Of a DNA stretch of 64,000 nt, positions 45,613-54,195 are shown piece by piece. How positions within the stretch are numbered: position 1 is the first letter of the stretch; every line of letters begins with the position of its first letter. The notes under the pieces are model-generated. The model made no database searches and was not told the DNA's origin. It was given only the letters and a program-made list of their open reading frames with translations. Made by a program: the position numbers and the translations under genes. Source of the stretch: Rhodococcus sp. 14-1411-2a (GTDB lineage: Bacteria; Actinomycetota; Actinomycetes; Mycobacteriales; Mycobacteriaceae); the NCBI RefSeq assembly GCF_002259485.1, contig NZ_NPGA01000012.1:210263-274262 (forward strand), written 5' to 3'.

Positions 45613-45963
45613 GTGTCGCATCCCGAGCAGCCGCCTGCCGTCACCGTCGATCGCCTGCCGGTGCCGTTCCCTACGACGGCCATCCTGCTCGACGTGCGCG
45701 AGGACGACGAGTGGCAAGCCGGACACGCTCCGGACGCAGTGCACATCCCGATGGGCGACATTCCGTCCCGCGCCGGTGAGGTCGACAACCAATCCGAGGT
45801 GTACGTGGTCTGCAAAGCCGGTGGTCGCTCGGCTCGCGTCGTCGAATATCTCAACCGCGTGGGCTACGACGCGATCAACGTCGACGGTGGGATGCTCGCC
45901 TGGCAGGCCGCTGGTCGACCGATCCAGAGCGACGACGACGCCCACGAAGCGAGAATCATCTAG
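45613..45963 (+). CDS. rhodanese-like sulphurtransferase
   Basis: 116 residues, one rhodanese domain: LLDVREDDEWQAGHAPDAVHIP, then the active Cys in the loop CKAGGRSARV (about residue 67) and DGGMLAWQAAG at the end. It moves sulphane sulphur or acts in thiol signalling. The start is GTG at 45613. The next gene's ATG directly follows its stop, so it opens a four-gene operon with the DUF4328 protein, GlpQ1 and the DUF5926 protein. Confidence 0.9.
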   Translation: MSHPEQPPAVTVDRLPVPFPTTAILLDVREDDEWQAGHAPDAVHIPMGDIPSRAGEVDNQSEVYVVCKAGGRSARVVEYLNRVGYDAINVDGGMLAWQAAGRPIQSDDDAHEARII

Positions 45964-46992
45964 ATGTCGGCACCGCAGGGGCGCGCTCAGGCGTTCCAGG
46001 TCTGTGCCCGCTGCAGCACCCGTTGGGCTGTCGGCGCACGGCCTGGCACCTGGTGCCCCCGCTGCCATGGCGTGCTGCTCTCGCCGGTGTCCACCAGGGC
46101 ACCCGCGCAGGGTGCCCGAAACTTCCGATGGGTAGCCCGACCGGCGACCTCGTCGACGAAAGCCGCACGCCGCGGCCGATCCGCAGCACCGACCCCGACG
46201 CCGCACTACGCCTCGACGCCCACCTGGGGATTGCGCGACATCCCGCGCGATCCCGAGGCCGATCGCCGCGTAGGTCGCGTCGAGCGGTACGCCGCGAACG
46301 CGCAGAACCTGGTCCTCGTCACCGCGATGTTGCTGGCGCTCGCCGCGTTCGCCGAAGTGTTCCGGTACGGCATCCTGCTGCACAACCGCGTTCGACTGAT
46401 CTCGCCGATCACCCTCGCCGTATCCGACGCGTTGGTGTATTTCGCCCAGGTCGGCGCGCTCGTCATCGGTCTGGCCGCGCTGATCACTTCGTCCTGCTGG
46501 CTGATCGACCAGCGCAGACTCGCCTTCACTGCCGCCGGCTCCACCGACCCGCGATCGGTGCGCCCGATGCTGCTGTTGTCGATGCTGCCTCTTGTCCGCA
46601 TCGTGATGCCGGGGGTCTACCTCACCGAGGTGGTCCGTCTCCGCGGCGGTGCCGATGCCGACGTGCACCGCGAACTGACACTGGTTCGCATCTGGTGGGC
46701 GGTCTGGGCAGCGAGCAACGCGCTGGTCATCGTCCAATTGCTGTGGAACCTGCGCGATTCACTTCAGGCCCGCGCCGACGGGGTTCTGCTGTCGGCATTC
46801 GTGGCACTGGTGGCCGCGGTCTCGGCCGTGCTGACCCTGGCCGTGATGCGCCGACTCGAAGGCCGCACACTGCGCGGCTCCGCAATGTCGCGTCCGACCC
46901 GCTGGGTGATCGCCACCGGCACCGCGTCGAAGTCGAATCAGCCCGAGCAAAACCAGCCCGAACACGAATCCGAGACGGTGACGGCGTCGTGA
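45964..46992 (+). CDS. DUF4328 membrane protein with zinc-ribbon start (Rv3843c-like)
   Basis: 342 residues, the length I recall for M. tuberculosis Rv3843c. The N-terminus has paired CxxC motifs (CARC, CPRC) that form a zinc ribbon, then a Pro/Ala-rich linker and five to six membrane helices of the DUF4328 type (about 115-310), and a charged tail. Function unknown. Its ATG touches the rhodanese stop, and its stop overlaps the glpQ1 start as GTGA. Confidence 0.85.
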   Translation: MSAPQGRAQAFQVCARCSTRWAVGARPGTWCPRCHGVLLSPVSTRAPAQGARNFRWVARPATSSTKAARRGRSAAPTPTPHYASTPTWGLRDIPRDPEADRRVGRVERYAANAQNLVLVTAMLLALAAFAEVFRYGILLHNRVRLISPITLAVSDALVYFAQVGALVIGLAALITSSCWLIDQRRLAFTAAGSTDPRSVRPMLLLSMLPLVRIVMPGVYLTEVVRLRGGADADVHRELTLVRIWWAVWAASNALVIVQLLWNLRDSLQARADGVLLSAFVALVAAVSAVLTLAVMRRLEGRTLRGSAMSRPTRWVIATGTASKSNQPEQNQPEHESETVTAS

Positions 46993-47762
46993 GTCCCGAT
47001 CGTCGTGGGCCGCTTGTCGTCGCGCATCGTGGGGCGTCGGCAACCAAGAAGGAACACACTCTCGCGGCCTACGACCTCGCACTGCGCGAGGGAGCGGACG
47101 GCGTCGAATGCGATGTGCGGCTCACCAGGGACGGCCACATCGTGTGCGTGCACGATCGCCGCGTCGATCGCACCTCGAACGGCACCGGCATCGTCAGCGA
47201 GATGGACTTCGCCGATCTGGCCCGACTGAACTACGGCGACGACGACGAACCCGCCGAACTCCTGACGTTGCACGACCTCATTGCTCTCGTCCTGGACTGG
47301 ACCAGCAAGCCGGTCAAACTCTTCATCGAAACCAAGCATCCCGTGCGATACGGCTCGCTGATCGAAAGCACGGTGCTCGCCGAGCTGCACAAGTTCGGCA
47401 TCGGCGCGCCCGCGTCGGCAGACCACTCACGGGCGGTCATCATGTCGTTCGCGCCCTCGGCCGTCTGGCGCGTACGGCGGTCGGCTCCGATGCTTCCGAC
47501 GGTGCTCCTCGGCGACAGCTCGCACTACCTCGGTGGGGGAGCGGCGACGACCGTCGGGGCCACTGCCGTCGGGCCGTCGATTCGCGCGCTACGCGAGCAC
47601 CCGGCCATCATCGACCGCGCAGCCGCGTCCGGCCGGGCCAGCTACGTGTGGACCGTCGACGAGAAAGAGGACGTGGACCTGTGCCGCGAGCTCGGCGTCG
47701 GGTGGATCGCCACCAACCACCCCGGCCGAACGCGAGCCTGGCTCGAATCGAAGAACGTGTAG
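46989..47762 (+). CDS. glpQ1: glycerophosphodiester phosphodiesterase
   Basis: 257 residues of the GDPD TIM barrel: VVAHRGAS and the Glu-Asp pair of GVECDVRLTRDGHIVCVHD carry the metal and catalytic residues, followed by KLFIETKHP and the C-terminal YVWTVDEKED and GWIATNHPG. It cuts glycerophosphodiesters into glycerol-3-phosphate and an alcohol. The frame is open far upstream, but the GTG at 46989, overlapping the previous stop, gives the family's usual N-terminus. No signal peptide, so cytosolic. Orthologous by position to Rv3842c. Confidence 0.9.
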   Translation: MSPDRRGPLVVAHRGASATKKEHTLAAYDLALREGADGVECDVRLTRDGHIVCVHDRRVDRTSNGTGIVSEMDFADLARLNYGDDDEPAELLTLHDLIALVLDWTSKPVKLFIETKHPVRYGSLIESTVLAELHKFGIGAPASADHSRAVIMSFAPSAVWRVRRSAPMLPTVLLGDSSHYLGGGAATTVGATAVGPSIRALREHPAIIDRAAASGRASYVWTVDEKEDVDLCRELGVGWIATNHPGRTRAWLESKNV

Positions 47763-47772
47763 GTTTTCGGGC

Positions 47773-48684
47773 GTGGGTAAGAGCAAAAGAAACAGTGGAC
47801 CGAAGCAGGACAGCAACCGAGCAGCGAAGCTCGCGCAGCGAGAAGCAGAACGCGCGAGCATCGAATCGGCGTCGGCTCGCCCGTTCGAAGGCCTCGCCGC
47901 CGAATGCGACCTGGTAGCGCTGCGCGAGTTCGTGCCGTCGGCGACGGCCACCGCGCCGATCACCGTGGACGGTCGCACCATCACGCTGGCCACGGTGCTA
48001 CCCGGTGCCGTCGCGGCACTGGTGCGCGAAGATGCCGATACCGTCGAGGGATTCGTCGGCCTTCAGGTGCAGAATCAGTCGAAAGATGTTGCGGCAGATA
48101 TCAGTAGCGCGCTCGGCTGGGCGTCCACCGCGTCCGCGGGCGAGTCGCTCGAAGCCGCGAAGATCACCGACAGCACGCCCGCGTTGACCGCGCTGCTCGA
48201 CGCCTCCGCGCTGCTCGAGATCACCGTTCATCAGGACTTCAACTGGTGGATTCCCGAAAGTGCCACTCCCGCAGCCGATGTGACTGCAACCGTGGAACGT
48301 GCGAACCAGGCGATCATGCCCTCCGCGCGGATCGAGGCCGACGGCGTCGTCGCGGCCTGGTGGGTGGATGCAGGCGACAAGGCACACATCCGGTGGGTTC
48401 GTCCGGAGAACGAAGACGACGTGATGCTCGCGTTGGCTCGCCTGCATGCGGCGGGCGATCTGAACCTGGGTGAAGGTTCGCGCTACGCCGGTTCGTTCCG
48501 CACGCACGGGCTGCTGGTGCCGGTGTTCGATCTCGATCCCGAGATGCACCCCACCGAATGGGCAAAGCCGACAAAGGAATTCGGCGAGAAACTGAGCGAG
48601 GCACTGGCTGTCGACGCTCCGCTCACGGCGGCTCAGTTGCGTTCGCGCGACGGCCTACGCGGCCGCCAGGTCACTCTGCGCTAG
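47773..48684 (+). CDS. DUF5926-like conserved protein
   Basis: 303 residues. A basic start MGKSKRNSGPKQDSNRAAKLAQRE is followed by a conserved soluble region beginning GLAAECDLVALREFVPSATA and ending PTKEFGEKLSEAL. This protein type is often mislabelled as a SecA-related translocase because of its start; it has no ATPase motifs. The function is unknown. The start is a GTG at 47773; the longer open frame runs through glpQ1. Last gene of its operon, followed by a terminator. Confidence 0.8.
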   Translation: MGKSKRNSGPKQDSNRAAKLAQREAERASIESASARPFEGLAAECDLVALREFVPSATATAPITVDGRTITLATVLPGAVAALVREDADTVEGFVGLQVQNQSKDVAADISSALGWASTASAGESLEAAKITDSTPALTALLDASALLEITVHQDFNWWIPESATPAADVTATVERANQAIMPSARIEADGVVAAWWVDAGDKAHIRWVRPENEDDVMLALARLHAAGDLNLGEGSRYAGSFRTHGLLVPVFDLDPEMHPTEWAKPTKEFGEKLSEALAVDAPLTAAQLRSRDGLRGRQVTLR

Positions 48685-48692
48685 AACGCGAA

Positions 48693-48739
48693 ACGGGTGG
48701 CCGGTCGAACAAGGAATCCTCGTTCGAGCGACCACCCGT
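48693..48739. terminator. bidirectional terminator hairpin
   Basis: Outer arms ACGGGTGG (48693-48700) and CCACCCGT (48732-48739) are followed inside by further pairing of GGTCGAAC with GTTCGAGCGACC, an imperfect stem. It lies just after the DUF5926 stop and ahead of the stop of the convergent ferritin gene. Confidence 0.75.
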
Positions 48740-48775
48740 ATGAGCGCGTCATCCGCGCAGAGTTGCGGTGCGAAT

Positions 48776-49330
48776 CTACAGCGATCCGCCGGCGACGGTC
48801 GGTGCGCCCGAGTCGGCGGTCACGCTGGTGTTCATCTCGCGGGCGACGAACTGCTCGAGGTCGAACAGGTTGTGGCCCGCGCGATCGGCGATGTTGAGCA
48901 GCGTCTTCATGCTGGCAACTTCCTCGACCTGCTCCTTGAGGAACCACTGCATGAACTGCTCGCCGAGGTAGTCGCCCTCTTCGCGTGCGGTGCTCGCCAG
49001 AGCGATGATCTGCTCGGTGACGGTCTCCTCCTGAGCCAGCGCCAGGGCGATGGCCTCACGCGGATCGGTGAAGACGGACTTCGACGCGTCGACGCCGGTC
49101 AGCTCGACCGTGATGTCGCGATCGAGGAAGTACTGCACGATCATCATCGCGTGGTTGCGCTCTTCGACCGACTGCGCGTAGAAGTGCTTGGCCAGCTGCG
49201 GCAGATCGACATTCGCGAAGTAGACCGCGGTGGCGATGTACTGCTGCGAGGCGTTGAACTCGTTGCGAATCTGGTCGCGGAGAAGTGCGTGGAACTTGGT
49301 GTGGCTGGTTTCTTTGATGTCTACGCTCAT
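48776..49330 (-). CDS. bfrB: ferritin
   Basis: 184 residues, a four-helix ferritin close to M. tuberculosis BfrB. The ferroxidase ligands are intact: Glu24 (RNEF), Glu57 and His60 (VEERNH), Glu in AQEETVTEQ, and Glu with Gln in LKEQVEEVASM. It stores iron as ferrihydrite in a 24-subunit shell and limits iron toxicity. The start MSVDIKETSH at 49330 is chosen over 12 extra residues upstream. A possible iron box is at 49383-49401. Confidence 0.93.
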   Translation of the reverse strand: MSVDIKETSHTKFHALLRDQIRNEFNASQQYIATAVYFANVDLPQLAKHFYAQSVEERNHAMMIVQYFLDRDITVELTGVDASKSVFTDPREAIALALAQEETVTEQIIALASTAREEGDYLGEQFMQWFLKEQVEEVASMKTLLNIADRAGHNLFDLEQFVAREMNTSVTADSGAPTVAGGSL

Positions 49331-49382
49331 GCTCAGGACGATATGCCTGGTCAGAGGCGTTGTCATCCAAGTCGATCCTTAT

Positions 49383-49401
49383 TGAGGCGAACGTTGCCTA
49401 A
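49383..49401. promoter_or_regulatory. possible IdeR/DtxR iron box upstream of bfrB
   Basis: The imperfect dyad TGAGGCGAACGTTGCCTAA fits the outer halves of the IdeR consensus TTAGGTTAGGCTAACCTAA (about 11 to 12 of 19 positions). It lies 53 bases upstream of the ferritin start. In M. tuberculosis IdeR activates bfrB from upstream sites, which fits the position. The match is weak. Confidence 0.4.
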
Positions 49402-49442
49402 TACAGTCGATCCTAAATGTCCGCTCTGAGCAGGGCTGCAAA

Positions 49443-50003
49443 CTACGCTCTTCCGGCTTCTTTGGGGGCATTGGTGGCGCGGATCACCGTGGAACCGATC
49501 TCGCGAGCGACGTACTGCTCGATGTCGAACAGGTTCGATCCGGCTCGGCGGACGATGTTGAGCAGGCTCTGCATCGCCGCCACCTCCTCGACCTGCTCGG
49601 TGAGGAACCAGTGGGTGAACTGCTCGCCGATGTAGTCGCCCTCGGCCCGGGCAGCACGCGCCAACGCGCTGATCTGCTCGGTCACCGTCGACTCCTGGGC
49701 CAACGCCAGTTCCACCGGTTCGACGACCGACTGGAATCCCGTCACCACGTCGTCGATGCCCGACGCATCGACTTCGAGCCGATTGTCGATGAGGAAGCGG
49801 ATCATCATCATGGCGTGCCGACGCTTTTCGGCGGACTGAGCGTAGAAACGCGTGGCCAGCTGTGGCAGGTCGTTGCGGTCGAACCACACCGCGATCGCGA
49901 CGTACTGCTGCGAAGCAGTGAACTCGTGCCGCACCTGGGCGCGCAGCAGATCGTGGAACGACGTACCGGGTGTTGCGGCGGGCTGGGCAGACGGCGATGT
50001 CAT
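49443..50003 (-). CDS. second ferritin with altered ferroxidase site
   Basis: 186 residues, clearly paralogous to the adjacent bfrB and in tandem with it, 112 bases upstream. Most ligands are kept: Glu27 (RHEF), His63, Glu in AQESTVTEQ, and Glu and Gln in LTEQVEEVAAM. The Glu three positions before His63, which bridges the two irons, is Lys60 (AEKRRH; codon AAG at 49824-49826, one base from GAG). This should weaken or remove ferroxidase activity; the subunit may act in mixed shells. Start is MTSPSAQ at 50003. Confidence 0.92.
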   Translation of the reverse strand: MTSPSAQPAATPGTSFHDLLRAQVRHEFTASQQYVAIAVWFDRNDLPQLATRFYAQSAEKRRHAMMMIRFLIDNRLEVDASGIDDVVTGFQSVVEPVELALAQESTVTEQISALARAARAEGDYIGEQFTHWFLTEQVEEVAAMQSLLNIVRRAGSNLFDIEQYVAREIGSTVIRATNAPKEAGRA

Positions 50004-50028
50004 GGTCCACAACTTACATTCAGGGTCG

Positions 50029-51696
50029 TCAGGGCCCGCCGGTCAGCAGTTCCGGAGGTATTTCGCGATCCTGCGCGATGGCGTCGAAGAACGCGGGAGC
50101 GCGAGTGTCGTCCCACAGCAATACGTTTCCGACGTCGGAGTCCTGGAATCCGCCGACGGGGACCGTCGTGGTCACCGGACCGCTGCGCATCGCCCAGGCG
50201 AGTGCGGCGAGGTTCCAGATGTGATCTCCCTCGTCGACGCTCAACGACGACGCGGTATCGGACACCAACGGCCACAACTTGAACGGGTTGAGGAAAGTCG
50301 AAGCGCTGGTTGCCTTTTCCAAGAGGGCGGACATGAACGCCCGCTGATTGTTCATCCGGTCGATATCGGCCAGTGCCGTCGCGCGGGATCGCACGAATCC
50401 GAGCGCCTCGGCTCCCGTGAGATCCTGGCAGCCGGCGGCGATGTTGATGCCCGCCAACGGATCGTCGATCGCATTCTGCACGCATACGTTGACTCCACCG
50501 ACCGCGTCGACGATCCCGGCGAAGCCGCCGAATCCGATCTCGGCGTAGTGATCGATGTGCACACCGGTTGCACCCTCGACCGTCTGGACCAGCAGTGGCG
50601 GCCCGCCGAATGCGAAGGCCGCGTTGAGCTTGTCCTGGCCGTTGCCCGGAATCGACACGTACGAATCGCGCGGCAGGCTGACCATCGTCGGCGCGCCGCT
50701 GCCCTCGGGGATGTGGATGAGAATGATCGTGTCGGTGCGGCTCGGGCCCACCTCGCCGCCGGTTGCGAGCGCGGCTTCCTGCTCCGGCGTCAGGCCCGCT
50801 CGCGAATCCGACCCGACGAGAAGCCAGTTGGTGCCGGGGGTGTCGCCGATGCGCCCGGGATACGAGGTGAGGGCGTCCACGCGCGTCAACGAGCTGTCGA
50901 CGTAGTAGACGACGCCGCCGATTCCCAGCACCAGGACCAGCAACACGATCAGGAAGCGTCGACCCCAGCGTCTGCGTCTCCGCGGCTTCGCGACCTTCGG
51001 CGGCCGAGAGTCACGTTGCGGCCGAACGGGTTCGGGTCGACGCAGAGCCCGCTGCGCCGGTGCTGCCGGTTGCCTGCGCTCCTCGGTGAACGGCTCCGGT
51101 TGCTGCCGCGGGGCGTACCCGGTGCGGCCCGGTGGATCGTCCTGGGAACGCGAGTACTGACGCGTCGATTCGGATGGCGTGGGTGTGTCGGACTTCGCCG
51201 ATCCGGGTTCGGGAGCCTGCGACCACGCCTGCTGTGCGGCGGCCGAGCGCGCCGGACCGGCAGTGGGCCTGCCGTCGCGGCGGATGAACTCGGTGCCCTC
51301 CGGCGGCGGACCCTGTGGGCGGGGACGGTGCTGTGCCGGACGCTCGGGCGGAGGTCCCGGACGGCGCGGGGGCCCGGGTTCGTACTGACGCGGGCCCCGA
51401 TCCGGTGGCGGCTGGCCGGGACGATATCCGCGTGGGGGTGGCGGTTGTCGGCCGGGCGGCACCTGACCTGGGGGCGGCTGCGGTGGTCGCGATTGGCTCG
51501 GCGGTTGCGGGCCTCGTGGTTGCTGGCCGGGTGGTTGCCGACGAGGCGGTGGCTGGCGCGGCGGTTGTCCACCGGTCGGGCGAGGTGCGGGTCCTGGCGC
51601 TGGATCCGGTCGACTGTGACGACTCCGTTCTGATCGGTCGGGCGGCGTTCGCCGTTCCGGCGCGCCGTGCCGTCCGTAGCGATCGTCGTCGTTCAC
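50029..51696 (-). CDS. LytR-CpsA-Psr (LCP) family cell-wall ligase
   Basis: 555 residues. A long Pro/Arg/Gln-rich cytosolic part (about 1-235) precedes a basic stretch and one membrane helix (FLIVLLVLVLGIGGVVYYV, about 247-266). The extracellular LCP domain follows, with MVSLPRDSYVSIPG, KLNAAFAFGGP and the Arg-rich GFVRSRATALADIDR. LCP proteins join arabinogalactan or other polymers to peptidoglycan from lipid carriers. No C-terminal LytR_C domain is present. The start is GTG. Position matches Rv3840. Confidence 0.9.
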   Translation of the reverse strand: MNDDDRYGRHGAPERRTPPDRSERSRHSRPDPAPGPAPRPTGGQPPRQPPPRRQPPGQQPRGPQPPSQSRPPQPPPGQVPPGRQPPPPRGYRPGQPPPDRGPRQYEPGPPRRPGPPPERPAQHRPRPQGPPPEGTEFIRRDGRPTAGPARSAAAQQAWSQAPEPGSAKSDTPTPSESTRQYSRSQDDPPGRTGYAPRQQPEPFTEERRQPAAPAQRALRRPEPVRPQRDSRPPKVAKPRRRRRWGRRFLIVLLVLVLGIGGVVYYVDSSLTRVDALTSYPGRIGDTPGTNWLLVGSDSRAGLTPEQEAALATGGEVGPSRTDTIILIHIPEGSGAPTMVSLPRDSYVSIPGNGQDKLNAAFAFGGPPLLVQTVEGATGVHIDHYAEIGFGGFAGIVDAVGGVNVCVQNAIDDPLAGINIAAGCQDLTGAEALGFVRSRATALADIDRMNNQRAFMSALLEKATSASTFLNPFKLWPLVSDTASSLSVDEGDHIWNLAALAWAMRSGPVTTTVPVGGFQDSDVGNVLLWDDTRAPAFFDAIAQDREIPPELLTGGP

Positions 51697-51748
51697 GGGT
51701 CGACTGTAACCGTCGCCACGGAAACACCCGGGTTCCTCGCGTGCCGAT

Positions 51749-52558
51749 TCACGGGAGCCACGACAGATGTTCGCGCAGGAGGGCGTACCCGACGAAGGCC
51801 ACGATGTCGATCAGAGCGTGTGCGATCAGCAGTGGCCACAGTCTGCCGGTGCGCTGCCAGTAGCGGCCGAACACCAGACCCATGAGGAAGTTTCCGACCC
51901 CACCGCCCACGCCCTGGTAGAAGTGATAGCTGCCGCGCAGCAGCGACGAGCACAGCAGGGACGCGTTCTCGCTCAGTCCGAGTCTGCGTAGGCGAGAGAT
52001 CAGGTACGCCACGACGATGATCTCCTCGGCACCGGAGTTGGCCAGCGCGTACAGAATCAGTGCCGGGACGCGCCACCAGTGGTCGTCGAGGGCGCTGGGA
52101 ACGACGTTGAGGTTGAATCCGAGGGCGTTGCCCACGAGGTACAGCGCCAGGCCGGGCAGCCCGATCAGTGCGGCCAATCCGACGCCGTGACCGAGGTCGA
52201 TCTTCAGCCGCGGCCGGGCCAGCCCGATCGCGCGGGGTGCCAGATCTGCTCGCCACAGCAGGTACAACCCCAGTGCGCCCCAGGCACACAGACGCAGGAT
52301 GCTCAGCAGCTGGAACAGCAGATCGATCAGGCTGAAACTCGACCGCGACGAGTTCAGCGCCACGGTCTGATCGGACAGGGCAGCGGTCTGCAGCGCGTCC
52401 TCGACGAGCGAGAGGATGCTGCTCATACCGCTCAGCCCGAACGTGACCAGCAGGACGATCGCGATCTCGACCTTGATCGTGGTGCGTTCGCGGGCATCGG
52501 GCGGTGGAGCCGTGCTCGCGGGCGGCGGTGGCGTCAACCAGCTCTTGAAGTCGATCAC
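51749..52558 (-). CDS. CPBP family intramembrane metalloprotease
   Basis: 269 residues, six to seven membrane helices. The family motifs are present: the paired Glu in NSGAEEIIVVAYLISRL, the RGSYHFYQG motif, and the His of LLIAHALID. CPBP proteases are Rce1-like or involved in bacteriocin self-immunity; some have no known activity. The start is GTG. A 33-base gap separates it from the DUF2470 gene upstream on the same strand. Confidence 0.85.
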   Translation of the reverse strand: MIDFKSWLTPPPPASTAPPPDARERTTIKVEIAIVLLVTFGLSGMSSILSLVEDALQTAALSDQTVALNSSRSSFSLIDLLFQLLSILRLCAWGALGLYLLWRADLAPRAIGLARPRLKIDLGHGVGLAALIGLPGLALYLVGNALGFNLNVVPSALDDHWWRVPALILYALANSGAEEIIVVAYLISRLRRLGLSENASLLCSSLLRGSYHFYQGVGGGVGNFLMGLVFGRYWQRTGRLWPLLIAHALIDIVAFVGYALLREHLSWLP

Positions 52559-52591
52559 CGCACGAGTCTGCCCTGTTTCTCCGAACGTGCG

Positions 52592-53362
52592 TCAGCCGCG
52601 GGCGCGTAGTCCGTTCAGAAACGGGCAACCGGCGAGCACGCGCAGCGCGCGACTGAGCGAGAGGACGTCCTCGACGGGCTCGGCAAACCCCAGCCGGACG
52701 TCGTTGTCGCCGCATTCGCCTTCGATCCGCAGCCGAATGCCGTAGCGATCGATGCCGAGCGGCCGGATTCGGCCCTGCCGGAGCGACGGCGGGAGGCGTC
52801 GGGCCAATTGGGCTAGCAGGTCCGGGTGGTCGGAGTCGAGGTGCTCGAGCCAGCTGGTCTCCATCTCCCAAAAGGGATCGGGTTCGGCTTCCAGCAGCGT
52901 GTCGACGTCGACGGGCTCGGCTCCGGTGCTGTCGGCGACCACGGCGGAGGTGACGATCAGCCGCATCAGCGAGGTGGTGTGCCCGACGTCGAGGAGAGCG
53001 GGATGCGGATGTTCGGCGGCCACCGCTCCGGCCATCGGGCGCATCAGCGAGTCCGGGACCGGGCGTAGATCGCCGCGAAGCCACACCAGCGAACGCACCG
53101 GTTCACGCAGCGCGAGCGGCGCGTGATCGGTGAGTTCGAGGACGGCGGGGATGCCGGCACGGGAGGACTGCCAGGTGTGCGCGTCGTCGAGGGAGTCGGT
53201 GGGGACGGCCAGGATCATCTCGCCGTTGGGTCGCAGATGATGCAGGGACGTGATCACCGGGTCGCTGCCGTCGATGGCCAGGGCGGCGCCCTCGGCGCGC
53301 ATGCAGGCACTGCGTACACGTTCGGCAGTGGTCGGTCCGGTGGTGGTGGTTGCGCCGAGCAT
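52592..53362 (-). CDS. DUF2470 protein, iron-regulated (Rv3839-like)
   Basis: 256 residues. The layout matches DUF2470-type proteins related to haem-oxygenase-like HugZ folds: a split-barrel half at the N-terminus (ALAIDGSDPVITSLHHL, MILAVP) and a helical C-terminal part ending DVRLGFAEPVEDVLSLSRALRVL. In M. tuberculosis the equivalent gene Rv3839 is strongly repressed by IdeR. The box at 53392-53410 supports the same control here. A haem-related role is a guess. AGGAG precedes the ATG. Confidence 0.82.
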   Translation of the reverse strand: MLGATTTTGPTTAERVRSACMRAEGAALAIDGSDPVITSLHHLRPNGEMILAVPTDSLDDAHTWQSSRAGIPAVLELTDHAPLALREPVRSLVWLRGDLRPVPDSLMRPMAGAVAAEHPHPALLDVGHTTSLMRLIVTSAVVADSTGAEPVDVDTLLEAEPDPFWEMETSWLEHLDSDHPDLLAQLARRLPPSLRQGRIRPLGIDRYGIRLRIEGECGDNDVRLGFAEPVEDVLSLSRALRVLAGCPFLNGLRARG

Positions 53363-53391
53363 GGGCTCCTCCGATGCGATCGGTCAGGCGA

Positions 53392-53410
53392 GTAGGTGAG
53401 GCAAACCTAA
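53392..53410 (-). promoter_or_regulatory. IdeR/DtxR-type iron box
   Basis: The sequence GTAGGTGAGGCAAACCTAA agrees with the IdeR consensus TTAGGTTAGGCTAACCTAA at 16 of 19 positions. It lies 30 bases upstream of the DUF2470 ATG and about 54 bases upstream of the divergent gene. IdeR with Fe2+ should repress the promoter it covers. Confidence 0.82.
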
Positions 53411-53463
53411 GTTAGCGTGGTGTGGCGAGGATCGCAAGACCGTCCCGGGTCTACCGTGAAGGC

Positions 53464-54171
53464 GTGCCGATTCCGCTGACCCTCGGTGTGCCCCACCGAC
53501 CCGACCCGAACGCGCTCGTCCACGAGCTGCTGCAACCGATATGCGCCGACGCACCCGCGCTGGCCGCAGCTCCGCGTGGAGCCGAGTACGGACCGCCCGT
53601 CGTCCGGGCATCGACCCTGCTCACGCTGTCCGACTCGGACGACCACGGACGCATCGTGGTGCACCTCGACATCGACCCCGACGAGCTCCGAGCAGGGAGG
53701 ACCTGCGGTTACGAGGCCGTCCGGTTCGACGTCGACGCCCCGGCCGAGCACCTCGCCGACGCGCTCGGGCTGCGATTGCCCTCGCCGCTGGTCGTCTTCC
53801 CGATGTTCGACGCGATCGACGTGGCCGAGATCGCGGAGGCCGTCGTCCTCGCCCACCGGACCCCGGGCATCCGCGTCGGAGACACCCCGCGGCGCATCGC
53901 CGACGTGCTCGCCGTGGTCTCGCACGCCGATGTGGGCCTCGTCGCCCGCGCCGACTCCGGTGACGAGGTGCTCGCGATCCTCGCCGCGACGGTAGCGTCG
54001 CTACGCGGAGACGACATCGCCGCGGCACTTGCTGCCCCGAACGTCGCCGCACTGCGAGCTCTCATCCCCGAGGCCGCCGAGGCGGTGCGCGAGGTGCTGC
54101 TCGGAATCGAGATCGTCGACGCCGCCCGCGCCCGCGCCCGGCTCGTCGACGTCGGTTTGATCGCTTCGTAG
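53464..54171 (+). CDS. hypothetical protein
   Basis: 235 residues, Ala-rich and helical toward the C-terminus. No family is recognised. Features are an N-terminal region reading PIPLTLGVPHRPDPNALVHELLQP and a middle part RFDVDAPAEHLADALGL. The start is GTG at 53464; an ATG at 53422 within the same frame is possible but would overlap the iron-box region. It is divergent from the DUF2470 gene and 24 bases ahead of pheA, so it may be co-transcribed with pheA. Confidence 0.72.
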   Translation: MPIPLTLGVPHRPDPNALVHELLQPICADAPALAAAPRGAEYGPPVVRASTLLTLSDSDDHGRIVVHLDIDPDELRAGRTCGYEAVRFDVDAPAEHLADALGLRLPSPLVVFPMFDAIDVAEIAEAVVLAHRTPGIRVGDTPRRIADVLAVVSHADVGLVARADSGDEVLAILAATVASLRGDDIAAALAAPNVAALRALIPEAAEAVREVLLGIEIVDAARARARLVDVGLIAS

Positions 54172-54195
54172 GCGTCCACAACGTAACCTCGAGAC

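Noticed and set aside
48776..49330. bfrB as a haem-containing bacterioferritin
   Set aside because: Despite the inherited gene name, the sequence is of the non-haem ferritin type and no haem-ligand methionine pattern is evident.
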